The notes beneath the pieces are model-generated. The model worked only from the letters and a program-made list of their open reading frames with translations. It did not search any database and was not told the DNA's origin. The position numbers and the translations under genes were made by a program. Below are positions 1 through 7,377 of a DNA stretch of 64,000 bases, piece after piece (position 1 is the first letter of the stretch; each line of letters begins with the position of its first letter). This DNA is from Paenibacillus sp. YN15. GTDB lineage: Bacteria; Bacillota; Bacilli; Paenibacillales; NBRC-103111. The stretch lies in assembly GCF_003285005.1 (NCBI RefSeq), contig NZ_QMFA01000011.1, forward strand, positions 62,001 through 126,000, written 5' to 3'.

Positions 1-544
1 GCCCGTCCAGCTCCGGGTATTGCTCATTTAACATAATATACGGAATCCCCCGGTATTCCAAGGCCAGGTACAGACTCAGATTGGGGTTGCCCTCGGCGCT
101 TTTGGTGGGTTCGATAATCAGGCCGCTCAACGGCTGGCCCAGCATCATCTCCAGCGCCTCCCGCTCCCGCTCCTTGTCGTTGTCCGTGCTGGACAGGAGA
201 AGCCGGTAGCCCTTGCTGCGCAGGGCAGCCTCCGCCCCTCTGACAATATGGGGGAAAATATAGTCGGAGATGTACGTGGTGATCAGCCCCACCGTCCGCA
301 CCGTCTCCCCACTGCCCGCCTGGGGCGCGGACACAAAGGTTCCTTTGCCCTGGATGCGCGACAGCCGGCCTTCTCTCTCCAGCTCTCCGAAGGCTTGCCT
401 CACTGTTTGGCGGCTGACGCCAAAACGTTCCGCCAATTCGTTCTCCGAGGGCATCAGATCCCCGGGCTTCATCGCTCCGCTGTGAAACCAGGCTTGAATC
501 TCCTGCTTCACCTGCATATATTTGGGCAGCGCTTTTTCTTTCAC
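1..544 (-). CDS. araR: GntR/LacI-hybrid arabinose repressor AraR, 3' end cut by window edge
   Basis: A transcriptional repressor of L-arabinose and arabinan utilisation, acting on DNA in the cytoplasm. The first ~70 residues form a GntR-type winged helix (PSENELAERFGVSRQTVRQA, then GKGTFV). From about residue 80 a LacI/periplasmic-binding-type effector domain begins (VGLITTYISDYIFPHIVRG, GLIIEPTKSA), which is the wording I know from Bacillus AraR. About 181 of the family's usual ~360 residues are visible. The start is GTG at 544, six bases after GGAGG; the longer open frame on the same strand in another phase is a shadow. The window also holds a GH51 arabinofuranosidase at 36424, a plausible but unproven target. 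Identity as AraR is strong; target assignment is inference. Confidence 0.9.
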   Translation of the reverse strand, partial: MKEKALPKYMQVKQEIQAWFHSGAMKPGDLMPSENELAERFGVSRQTVRQAFGELEREGRLSRIQGKGTFVSAPQAGSGETVRTVGLITTYISDYIFPHIVRGAEAALRSKGYRLLLSSTDNDKEREREALEMMLGQPLSGLIIEPTKSAEGNPNLSLYLALEYRGIPYIMLNEQYPELDG

Positions 545-698
545 AACAAACCTCCAATGCGTGATAGACGCTGACAGGCGTCCTTTGACACCGTGCAGTT
601 GTATGGTTAATAGTATATCATCATTTCCTGTTGTATGTACATGTTTCATCAAAAACAGCAGCATACCGCCCCCGCTCAAAAGTAATTTGTTCGCCCAC

Positions 699-726
699 TT
701 GAAAGACCAACAATTCCAAGTATAAT
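699..726 (+). promoter_or_regulatory. Sigma-A-type promoter
   Basis: TTGAAA at 699-704, a 16-bp spacer and a perfect TATAAT at 721-726, about 40 bp before the start of the small gene at 768. Confidence 0.7.
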
Positions 727-767
727 ACTAAGTATATAAACCCATGACATAAAGGAGCGTGGCGCAG

Positions 768-1097
768 ATGAATGTGACGCACCCTCATTATACCTATCAA
801 TGGATCAATGACCATTTGGACTTATATAATTATGCCGGGGAACAGGGTGACCGGGATTGGCAGCAGGAAATCCTGCAGGCCCTGGCGGAGAAGGAGCAGC
901 GGATCGCCTCCGAATGGAAGGCAAAAACAAGGGATGAGCTGTGGCGGCAATATGATGAAGTGAACGGGCTTTTGCTGGAATTGTATGCAGAGCTTAGGGG
1001 AAGGGACAAACAGGCACAGCAGGAGCTGATTGAGCGTCTTCTGCTCCTGAAGCAGCAGCGGCTGGAGATATCCCGGCAGCTGGCGATTATCAGCTAA
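768..1097 (+). CDS. Small hypothetical protein, charged and helical
   Basis: I do not recognise this family. The product is 109 residues, rich in Glu, Gln, Leu and Arg, with long runs such as ELIERLLLLKQQRLEISRQL near the C-terminus that would form an amphipathic helix or coiled coil; the N-terminus has aromatic residues (HPHYTYQWINDHLDLYNY). There is no signal peptide or membrane segment, so a cytoplasmic location is likely. ATG 768 is preferred over an in-frame GTG at 759 because GGAG at 754-757 sits ten bases before 768 but almost touches 759. It has its own promoter and terminator and so looks monocistronic. Confidence 0.75.
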   Translation: MNVTHPHYTYQWINDHLDLYNYAGEQGDRDWQQEILQALAEKEQRIASEWKAKTRDELWRQYDEVNGLLLELYAELRGRDKQAQQELIERLLLLKQQRLEISRQLAIIS

Positions 1098-1106
1098 GAA
1101 ATGAAG

Positions 1107-1153
1107 AAGGCGGACTCTGCTGCCCACCGCGGGCTGCAGAGCCGCCTTTTTTT
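1107..1153 (+). terminator. Rho-independent terminator
   Basis: AAGGCGG-CTCTGC pairs with GCAGAG-CCGCCTT and is followed by seven T; it lies ten bases after the stop codon of the gene at 768. Confidence 0.85.
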
Positions 1154-1174
1154 GCCAGGTGGCCTGCAACCGGA

Positions 1175-1203
1175 TTGCTTTCATCACAGGCGCATGGTAC
1201 AAT
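1175..1203 (+). promoter_or_regulatory. Promoter for the hydrolase gene
   Basis: TTGCTT at 1175-1180, 17-bp spacer, TACAAT at 1198-1203. A second TATAAT at 1221 lacks a good -35. Confidence 0.55.
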
Positions 1204-1254
1204 AAATTTAATCATAGTATTATAATAGGAATTATTATATATGGAGGGGTTGGC

Positions 1255-2070
1255 ATGGAGCTTCAGCGCATCGTCAAAACAGAACACGCAGACCTGGCCG
1301 TTACCATGCATTATCCCGAAAAAGAAGGCAAGGAGGAAACCCTGCCCTTGATTCTGTTCTGCCACGGCTTTACCGGCAACCGGATCGGCGCGGACCGGTT
1401 GTTCGTTCAGGCAGCCCGCCATTTCAGCGAGGCCGGTTACCTGGCGGTCCGCTTCGATTACGGCGGCTGCGGCGAAAGCACAGGCAGCTACGGGGACGGC
1501 GGCATGGAGCAGCTGGTCAGGGAAACCCGCATCATGCTGGACTACACCCTCTCCTTCGATTGCGTGGATCTGTCCCGGGTCACTCTGCTGGGCCACAGCC
1601 TGGGCGGCGCCGTTGCCGTTCAGACCGCCTTCCGCGACAGACGGGTGAAACGGCTGGTGCTGTGGGCCCCGGTTGCCCATCCCTTGGCGGATATCGTCCG
1701 GATCATCGGTCCCGAAGCCCATCGGGAAATCATCGCGGCCGGCAAAACGGATTACCTGGGCTACACCCTCACCGGCCGGTTTCTCCAATCTCTGGCCGAC
1801 TCCCATCCTCTTCAGGAAACCAGGCAGATTCGCGGCGATGTGCTGGTTCTCCATGGAGCGGAGGATGAAGTCATCACAAGCGAGTCCGCCTATCTGTACC
1901 AGAGAGCCTTCTGGCTGCGGAGCGACGGGGTGAGCGACAAGGAGATTCTGCCCAAGGCCGACCACTCCTTCACGGGCCAGGATGTGAGGCGCCGGCTATT
2001 CGGATTGACTGCGGATTGGCTGCATATCCACGATCCCAAAAACGGCGAGTGGAACCATTATGTCATTTAA
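1255..2070 (+). CDS. Alpha/beta hydrolase, cinnamoyl/feruloyl-esterase-like
   Basis: A 271-residue serine hydrolase of the BAAT/Hydrolase_4 type. The oxyanion region is HGFTGNRIGADRLF near residue 37, the nucleophile elbow is GHSLGG (Ser115), the probable acid is Asp204 in GAEDEVI, and the base is His237 in ADHSF. The HGFTGN...VRFDYGGCGES pattern resembles Lactobacillus cinnamoyl esterases that release ferulate from plant cell walls, which would fit this window; a general carboxylesterase role is equally possible. No signal peptide, so cytoplasmic. The start is ATG 1255, seven bases after GGAGG; upstream in-frame ATG 1159 has no ribosome site and overlaps the previous terminator region. Confidence 0.88.
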   Translation: MELQRIVKTEHADLAVTMHYPEKEGKEETLPLILFCHGFTGNRIGADRLFVQAARHFSEAGYLAVRFDYGGCGESTGSYGDGGMEQLVRETRIMLDYTLSFDCVDLSRVTLLGHSLGGAVAVQTAFRDRRVKRLVLWAPVAHPLADIVRIIGPEAHREIIAAGKTDYLGYTLTGRFLQSLADSHPLQETRQIRGDVLVLHGAEDEVITSESAYLYQRAFWLRSDGVSDKEILPKADHSFTGQDVRRRLFGLTADWLHIHDPKNGEWNHYVI

Positions 2071-2110
2071 AAAGCAGGTCTTGCATGGATTAACTGCAAA
2101 ACAATCATAC

Positions 2111-2125
2111 TAGGGTGTGTGCAAA
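2111..2125 (+). repeat. Single terminal-repeat remnant of the TAGGGYGTGT element
   Basis: TAGGGTGTGTGCAAA is identical to the inverted right end of the 42-bp remnant at 21638-21679 and close to the ends of the 166-bp element at 12040-12205. No partner end is seen nearby. Confidence 0.5.
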
Positions 2126-2130
2126 AAAAT

Positions 2131-2183
2131 GTTCATAATGTTCATTAAGGTTTATTTACGTTCATTTGGAAGTGTGATATAGT
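2131..2183 (+). promoter_or_regulatory. Promoter with four phased GTTCAT-type operator repeats
   Basis: Four direct repeats begin at 2131 (GTTCATAAT), 2140 (GTTCATTAA), 2150 (GTTTATTTA) and 2160 (GTTCATTTG), that is every 9-10 bp on one DNA face. They run into a weak -35 (TTTACG, 2155-2160) followed after 17 bp by TATAGT (2178-2183). Direct-repeat operators are common for DeoR-family repressors, so autoregulation by the next gene is the simplest reading. Confidence 0.6.
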
Positions 2184-2258
2184 ATATTCAAACGTTGATG
2201 TTTGCCGGGGGAGAGCGGATTGTGTTGCTTCCCCGATTCTCTCCTCGGAGGCAAGCTT

Positions 2259-3011
2259 ATGTCCACCATCAAGCGTCACGAGCAAATTTTGGAAATTCTG
2301 ATTACCGAGAAGGAAGCCAACGTATCCAGACTCAGCGAGGAATTGGGCGTATCCGGCAAGACTATCCGCGAGGATTTGGAGAAGCTGGAGAAGAAGGGGC
2401 TGCTTCGGAGGTTCCACGGCGGAGCGGCTTTGGCCAATGAGGGATTTGCCGGGCTGTTTCCCGACTCCCTGCCCAATTCGAAGAACGAGGATGCCAAGGC
2501 CCAGGCGGCCAGACGGGCGCTGGAGCTTGTCAACACCGGAGAAGTAATCGCTCTGGACGGGGGCAGCACCACGCTGGCGATGGCCAAGCTTTTGGACAAC
2601 ATCCCCATTACTGTCATCACCAACGACCTGTTTATTATCGGGGAGCTGGTGAAAAAGGACAAGGTTCGGCTTGTGGTGCCCGGCGGCTACCGCAACCGCA
2701 ACCAGCTGATCAACGAGAATTTCGCTTCCATTATCGGCAACATGAATATTCAGAAGGCGTTTATCTCCGCCACGGGCATTCACGAGGAATATGGGCTTAC
2801 GGTTTTTACCCAGGCCATTGTGAGCCAGAAGCGGGCCATTATGCAAGCCGCGGCAGAATGCTACTGCGTGGCCGACCACACCAAGTTCAACCAATGCGCC
2901 CTGCTTACCTTCGCCAAACCGGAGGAATTGACGGCCATTGTGACGGACCCCGGGCTGCCGGACGAAACCGTCCAGCGTTACACGGCAAAAGGGATACAGC
3001 TCATCCGCTGA
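2259..3011 (+). CDS. DeoR/GlpR-family transcriptional regulator
   Basis: A 250-residue sugar-phosphate-responsive repressor. The N-terminal HTH (residues ~6-58) contains VSRLSEELGVSGKTIREDLE and RRFHGGA, the DeoR signature. The C-terminal DeoRC effector domain carries IALDGGSTTLAMAKLL, ITVITNDLFIIGEL, VPGGYRNRNQ and VADHTKF. The start is ATG 2259, seven bases after GGAGG; an upstream in-frame start at 2202 has no ribosome site. It is followed 50 bp later by kduD, so it probably controls that gene and itself through the phased repeats at 2131-2169. The effector is unknown; a hexuronate-derived ketosugar phosphate is plausible. Confidence 0.9.
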   Translation: MSTIKRHEQILEILITEKEANVSRLSEELGVSGKTIREDLEKLEKKGLLRRFHGGAALANEGFAGLFPDSLPNSKNEDAKAQAARRALELVNTGEVIALDGGSTTLAMAKLLDNIPITVITNDLFIIGELVKKDKVRLVVPGGYRNRNQLINENFASIIGNMNIQKAFISATGIHEEYGLTVFTQAIVSQKRAIMQAAAECYCVADHTKFNQCALLTFAKPEELTAIVTDPGLPDETVQRYTAKGIQLIR

Positions 3012-3061
3012 TTCCATACATTTAACCACAATCCCTATTTAAATTTAAAGGAGATGTCTTC

Positions 3062-3817
3062 ATGAGCGCGTTTGATCTCACAGGAAAAGTAGCATTGGTT
3101 ACAGGCGGTACAGTAGGTCTCGGAGCCGGCATGTCCTTGGCTCTGGCCAACGCAGGCGCAGATCTGGTATTGGTTACCTATACCGATAACGATGACACCG
3201 TGTTGAACGAGTGCAAGAAGATTGGCCGCCGCTGCACCGTTATTACCGCCGATCTGAGCAAGGAAGAAGAGCTTCCGGGTGTTGTCGAGAAGGCGATCGC
3301 CGCTTTCGGACAGGTAGACATTCTGGTGAACAATGCCGGCATTATCCGCCGCGCTCCCATCGCCGAACACTCTGCCAAGGACTGGCATGATGTCATCAAC
3401 CTGAACCTGAATACTGTGTTCTTCCTGACCCAATTGGTTGGCCGTCACATGATCGAACGCGGATCAGGCAAAATTATCAGCGTCGCTTCCATGTTGTCCT
3501 ATGAGGGCGGCATTCTGGTTCCCGGCTATACCGCCTCCAAGCACGGCGTTGCCGGCCTAACCAAGGCATTCGCCAACGAATGGGCGTCCAAGGGCGTTAA
3601 CGTCAACGCTATCGCTCCCGGATACTTTGAAACCCGCAACACCGCTCCGATCCGTCAGGACTCCGAGCGCACCGAAAGCATCACTGCCCGTATCCCGGCC
3701 GGCCGTTGGGGCCAACCGGAAGACCTGGGCGGACCTGCCGTATTCCTGGCTTCCTCCGCTTCAGACTACCTGCACGGCCATATCCTGAACGTGGATGGCG
3801 GCTGGCAAGCCCGCTAA
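3062..3817 (+). CDS. kduD: 2-dehydro-3-deoxy-D-gluconate 5-dehydrogenase (KduD-type SDR)
   Basis: Cytoplasmic NAD-dependent short-chain dehydrogenase of 251 residues that interconverts 2-keto-3-deoxygluconate and its 2,5-diketo form in pectin and glycosaminoglycan breakdown. Visible are the cofactor motif TGGTVGLGAGM, NNAGI near residue 91, the catalytic Ser in SVASMLSYEGG and YTASK (Tyr-x-x-x-Lys), and the KduD-like segments IPAGRWGQPEDLGGPAVFLA and VDGGW near the end. The start is ATG 3062 after AAGGAG. It follows the DeoR regulator and ends at a terminator; no kduI or pectate lyase is in the window. A related 3-oxoacyl reductase is possible, but the KduD-specific segments argue against it. 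Confidence 0.85.
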   Translation: MSAFDLTGKVALVTGGTVGLGAGMSLALANAGADLVLVTYTDNDDTVLNECKKIGRRCTVITADLSKEEELPGVVEKAIAAFGQVDILVNNAGIIRRAPIAEHSAKDWHDVINLNLNTVFFLTQLVGRHMIERGSGKIISVASMLSYEGGILVPGYTASKHGVAGLTKAFANEWASKGVNVNAIAPGYFETRNTAPIRQDSERTESITARIPAGRWGQPEDLGGPAVFLASSASDYLHGHILNVDGGWQAR

Positions 3818-3863
3818 TCCCGCGTATAATACATGCTGCCTGCGGTTTATCCGCGGCAGCTCC

Positions 3864-3901
3864 AAAAACCCGGTCCCGCTTTGGCGGGGCCGGGTTTTTT
3901 T
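3864..3901 (+). terminator. Rho-independent terminator after kduD
   Basis: AACCCGGtcCCGC, a TTTG loop, GCGGggCCGGGTT, then seven T, 47 bp after the kduD stop. Confidence 0.9.
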
Positions 3902-4053
3902 GACATGTACGGTATATCCCATGGATGACCGATTGCGAACGGAGCGCCTGAAGCGCCTGATGGGGGCAGAGGACGGACTATCTGATGATTGCTCCAATAT
4001 GCCTGATGGGGGCAGAATCTGCTGGTCTTTGAGAACCATGCGCCTGATGGGTG

Positions 4054-4230
4054 CGGACAGAGCATCCGTTATTTTCCCCATTTAGCTCTTGTCCCGATTT
4101 CCACGGACAGACGATCCGCTATTTCACTCTGGAAGCATGAAGAATCCCCGTTTTTTCACACTTAACGGATCGTGAGTCCGCGGGGGAGAAAATAAGGCGA
4201 ATTTTTGTGAAATAACGGAACCAGGGTCCG
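4054..4230. repeat. Four-core dispersed element, copy A (50-62-50 spacing)
   Basis: Four 15-bp cores of the form CGGAC-N6-TCCG begin at 4054, 4104, 4166 and 4216. The first two point right (followed by TTATT or CTATT), the last two left (preceded by TTAA or AATAA). Starts are exactly 50, 62 and 50 bp apart, the same as in copies at 16382 and 31357. Read in reverse complement, cores 3 and 4 with their flanks align with cores 2 and 1 of the 16382 copy. No open frame is present. The rest of the 3.9-4.5 kb gap holds related degraded segments such as two GCGCCTGATGGG repeats near 3955 and 4041, and the promoter at 4386. Confidence 0.8.
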
Positions 4231-4385
4231 CCAAATTACACGCTTAACGCAGCGAGTTATGTTTTCCGGAGTGCATCGAATTTGCTTTGGAGCAGCTCGC
4301 CATTTTTGAAGGGTTATTTCCCCAGACGGAGGGTTGTTCGCAGCACCGCTGCTTTTTCGGGGGGTATTAGGGGAGGGAATGGTAC

Positions 4386-4440
4386 TTTAAGGGAACATTA
4401 AGCGGGTGCTCAGTGGGGTTTAAGCTTGGGACTTTATCCT
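4386..4440 (+). promoter_or_regulatory. OmpR-family-type direct-repeat promoter, copy 1
   Basis: TTTAAG at 4386, ATTAAG at 4397, GCTCAG at 4408 and TTTAAG at 4419 form an 11-bp-phased array, followed by a -10-like TATCCT at 4435-4440 without a recognisable -35, as expected for activation by a winged-helix response regulator. The same sequence with identical spacing occurs at 24564. The regulator is unknown. Confidence 0.6.
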
Positions 4441-4483
4441 GAAGAAGCAAGTCAAACCCACTTCGGAAAGGATGAATCCTACT

Positions 4484-5332
4484 ATGAAAAAATCCGCAAA
4501 CAAAACCATTATCTCCGGTGTATTGGCGGCAGCCGTTCTCGTTGGCGGCGCAGGTCTGGTACATAATCAGGTTTTTGCCGCAGCCTCCGGCGACAGCTCC
4601 GCCCCTGTTACAGATAACGCGCAGCACCTCCGGGCGGGCGGCCAAGGTCAAGGCCAAGGCGGCTTCCGCGGCGACTTCGGCAAACGGGGCGGCGGTATGG
4701 AAGGGATCGGCAGAGTCGATCTCCTGAAGCAAACCGCAGCCATTCTCAGCGTAGAGGAATCCGCAGTGTCCGCCCAGTTGGAGCAGGGACTTACCTGGGT
4801 CCAAATCGCCGCAGCCGCCGGTCTGTCGGAAGAAGACTACCTGGCCAAGCTGGTAGCCGCTCAAACCGCGGCAATCAGCGAAGCCGTCACCGCCGGCAAG
4901 CTGACCCAGGAGCAGGCGGACAAGCTGACGGGCAGCCTGTCCGAGCAGCTGAAAAATCAGATTGAGCGCACCAATCTGAAGCAAAGAGAAACCGCCGGCG
5001 CCAATGCCGATACCAGCGTCCAAAATAACGCAAAAGGCATTCGCCCGGATCATGGCCTTAGAGGCGGTTTTGCCAGCAATGCGGATCTGGCCGCTATCCT
5101 GGGCATTACCGAGGAGGAGCTGGGGACCCTTCAGCAGGAAGGCAAATCCCTGGCGGAGATTGCCGAAAGCAAGGGCATCACCTCCGACGAGCTCATCGCC
5201 AAAATCAAGGACAGCCTCACCGATGAGCTGAAAACCTTCATCGAACGCAAAGGAACAGATCGCCCAGCAGGCGGCAAAATGAAGGCCCCTGCCGCTTCTC
5301 CTGCCGCAAGCAGCACGGACAGCGTATCCTGA
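4484..5332 (+). CDS. Secreted alanine-rich protein of unknown function
   Basis: About 282 residues. An N-terminal Sec signal peptide (MKKSANKTIISG, hydrophobic stretch, cleavage near VFAAA) indicates export. After a Gly/Gln-rich stretch come two related helical modules with the patterns LLKQTAAILSVEESAVSAQL and DLAAILGITEEELGTLQQEG, each followed by ...W/AEIAxxxGIxxxEL..., and a disordered Ala/Ser-rich C-terminus. Such modules occur in small exported Bacillota proteins (DUF2680-like), but I can assign no function. ATG 4484 gives a clean signal peptide; ATG 4472 overlaps the GGAAAGG site. Expression probably depends on the response-regulator-type promoter at 4386. Confidence 0.78.
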   Translation: MKKSANKTIISGVLAAAVLVGGAGLVHNQVFAAASGDSSAPVTDNAQHLRAGGQGQGQGGFRGDFGKRGGGMEGIGRVDLLKQTAAILSVEESAVSAQLEQGLTWVQIAAAAGLSEEDYLAKLVAAQTAAISEAVTAGKLTQEQADKLTGSLSEQLKNQIERTNLKQRETAGANADTSVQNNAKGIRPDHGLRGGFASNADLAAILGITEEELGTLQQEGKSLAEIAESKGITSDELIAKIKDSLTDELKTFIERKGTDRPAGGKMKAPAASPAASSTDSVS

Positions 5333-5349
5333 TGGCTGCCGAAATACGC

Positions 5350-5378
5350 AAAAAGCCGGAGCAATCCGGCTTTTTTTT
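5350..5378 (+). terminator. Rho-independent terminator
   Basis: AAAAAGCCGG, AGCAAT loop, CCGGC then eight T, 18 bp after the stop of the secreted protein gene. Confidence 0.9.
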
Positions 5379-5427
5379 GACCACCTCAAAATGTTTGCTT
5401 TACCTCAGGTTGTGTTGAGAGATTGTT

Positions 5428-6567
5428 TTACAAGGGCTCCGACCCGATTTGTTCCATCATGCCGGCATACAGCCTTTCTACCGCCGGTTTTGGAGGAAGG
5501 CCCAGCTCCGAGAGCAGAACTCTTTTGAGCAGCTCGTACTGGTTCCGCAAGGCAATCCTGTCATTTCGCCGGAAATGGATCTGCAGCATCATCTCATGGG
5601 CTTCTTCGTCGATTTCCGATTGGGCCAAAAGCTGCCGGGCGGCTCTTGCCGCAGCCTCCGGTTCTCCCCTGTCCAGATAATAATGGCATAACCGGATGCA
5701 GGCCTGCCGAAACAGCCCAAAGCACATTTCTCTGTAAGGGGAGCTCCATGGATAATCCAGTCTGGCAAACAGCTCTCCCTGATAAAGGGCAGCCATCGCC
5801 TGGTAAGCCCCCTCCGTCTCCTTGGTCAGAGCCGGAAAGCTCCGTTCAAATTCCCTGTACACCCGCAAAGGATTTGCCATATCCCCGAAGCCGGCGTGAT
5901 ACTGTCCAGACAAGTAGTGGATTTGACCGTTTCCTCCGGCGTCCTTCAGCGCTTTTTTCAGGTTATAGAGGGTCGTGTGAAGATAGGTGCGGCTCTGCTC
6001 CTCATTAAGCTCGGGCCATAAATCGGCCATCAGCTCCCATTTTAAAACCGGCTGGCCTTCCTTCACCAGAAAATAGGCCATCATTTCCTTGGTTTTCAGC
6101 GTCCGCCACTTGATGGGCTGACCCGCCGCATCCAGAATGTCGAAGCCGCCGAACAGGACGGCCTTCATTACCTCCGGATGCGCAGGCGCCGTCAACGGCC
6201 CTGCGGGCTGCCTTCTTTTGAACAGGCGGCTGATCGTTTCGGATACGGCATCCAATGTCAGCGGCTTCAGAAGATAATCCAAGGCGTTGCGGCGGAAAGC
6301 GTCAATGGCATATTGGGCGTAGGCGGTGACGAACACAATCTCCACGGCCTCCTGCTGCTCGTGAATCCGCCGCGCCAGCTCCAGCCCGTTCATTTGGGGC
6401 ATATCCACATCCAGGAAGGCCACATCCGGCCGGGTTTCCTCCAGCGCGGCCAGAGCCTCGCCGGGTCTCCTGTAGGCGCCGTACAGCCGGGTCCTGCCGT
6501 CCCGCTCCAGCAGCAGCTTGAGCAGATCCAGGGAAGGCTGCTCGTCATCCACAATAATGGCCCTCAT
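5428..6567 (-). CDS. SARP/BTAD-type response regulator, orphan
   Basis: A 379-residue cytoplasmic regulator with three parts. Residues 1-118 form a receiver (IIVDDEQPSLD, phospho-acceptor Asp in FLDVDMPQMNG, Thr in VTAYAQYAID, Lys in YLLKPLT). Residues ~132-225 are an OmpR-like winged helix (VLFGGFDI, LKTKEMMAYFLV, YLHTTLYNLKKALK). The remainder is a bacterial transcriptional activator domain of TPR-like helices. No sensor kinase lies beside it. Its start codon overlaps the stop of the upstream PPDK-regulator gene by four bases, so it is likely the third gene of the ccpN operon, linking it to carbon metabolism. The input signal is unknown. Confidence 0.88.
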   Translation of the reverse strand: MRAIIVDDEQPSLDLLKLLLERDGRTRLYGAYRRPGEALAALEETRPDVAFLDVDMPQMNGLELARRIHEQQEAVEIVFVTAYAQYAIDAFRRNALDYLLKPLTLDAVSETISRLFKRRQPAGPLTAPAHPEVMKAVLFGGFDILDAAGQPIKWRTLKTKEMMAYFLVKEGQPVLKWELMADLWPELNEEQSRTYLHTTLYNLKKALKDAGGNGQIHYLSGQYHAGFGDMANPLRVYREFERSFPALTKETEGAYQAMAALYQGELFARLDYPWSSPYREMCFGLFRQACIRLCHYYLDRGEPEAAARAARQLLAQSEIDEEAHEMMLQIHFRRNDRIALRNQYELLKRVLLSELGLPPKPAVERLYAGMMEQIGSEPL

Positions 6568-7376
6568 GTAGCCCTCCTGACAGCTTCCATAATCAGCCCG
6601 GCCGTCTCCTCAATGGCCCGGTTGGTGACATCAATGATGCGGCAGCCCAGCGTTTTCATCAGCTCATCCGCATGGCGCAGCTCCTCCTGCACCCGCTCCG
6701 CCGAGGCATACCGCGAGCCGCCGGGGAGACCGACCGCCTTCAGGCGTTCCGTACGGATATGCTGCATATGCTCCGGGTTCATGGTCAGCCCGAAGATTCT
6801 GGACGGGTCGGCCCGGAACAGCTCCACAGGCGGCTTCACCTCGGGAATGACAGGCAGATTGGCGGCCTTGATCCCCTTGTGGGCCAAAAAAATGCACAGC
6901 GGCGTTTTCGAGGTCCGGGACACCCCCACCAGTACCACATCCGCCGCAAGCAGGCCGGAGGCATCCTTCCCGTCGTCGTATTTGACCGCAAATTCCATAG
7001 CGTCCACCCTGCGGAAATAATCGTCGTCCAGCTCATGGAGAAGCCCCGGCTTCCACTGGGGAGAGTCGTTGAAGGTATCTGCATAGGCCTGCATCATGGG
7101 TCCAAGGATATCCACAATCCTGACCTCCAGCCGGATGGACTCCGACTTGATCATCTCCCGCAATTCAGGCTGGACCAGGGTGTAGCCCACAAAGCCGCCC
7201 ACTGCCGCCGCTTCCTCCATCATCCGGCGGATTTCATCCTCATGGCGGATTTGGCCGAAGCGCTTGATCCTCGCCTCGCCTCCCTGAAATTGCCGCAAGG
7301 TAGCCTTGGCTACCGCCTCCGCGGTTTCGCCCACGGCATCCGAGCATATGTAAATCCACTGCTGCTTCTCTCCCAC
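6564..7376 (-). CDS. Pyruvate, phosphate dikinase regulatory protein-like kinase/phosphorylase (DUF299, YqfL family)
   Basis: A 270-residue bifunctional Ser/Thr kinase and pyrophosphorylase family member that, in characterised cases, switches pyruvate phosphate dikinase or PEP synthase off with ADP and on with phosphate. The P-loop-like signature VLVGVSRTSKTPLCIFLAHKG is intact, followed by AANLPVIPEVKPP. The N-terminal IYICSDAVGETAEAVAKAT is also typical. It begins one base after the ccpN stop codon and overlaps the SARP regulator gene by four bases. The ccpN-yqfL pairing is conserved in Bacillus and ties this enzyme to gluconeogenesis. No ppdK or ppsA is in the window. Confidence 0.92.
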   Translation of the reverse strand: MGEKQQWIYICSDAVGETAEAVAKATLRQFQGGEARIKRFGQIRHEDEIRRMMEEAAAVGGFVGYTLVQPELREMIKSESIRLEVRIVDILGPMMQAYADTFNDSPQWKPGLLHELDDDYFRRVDAMEFAVKYDDGKDASGLLAADVVLVGVSRTSKTPLCIFLAHKGIKAANLPVIPEVKPPVELFRADPSRIFGLTMNPEHMQHIRTERLKAVGLPGGSRYASAERVQEELRHADELMKTLGCRIIDVTNRAIEETAGLIMEAVRRAT

Positions 7377-7377
7377 C

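Noticed and set aside
24-557. 177-codon minus-strand ORF
   Set aside because: Out of phase with AraR, which shows unmistakable domains in the overlapping frame.
4386-4440. WalR or PhoP box
   Set aside because: The repeats are TTTAAG with 11-bp phase, not the TGTWAH or TTAACA half-sites of those regulators as I know them; only the OmpR-family geometry is claimed.
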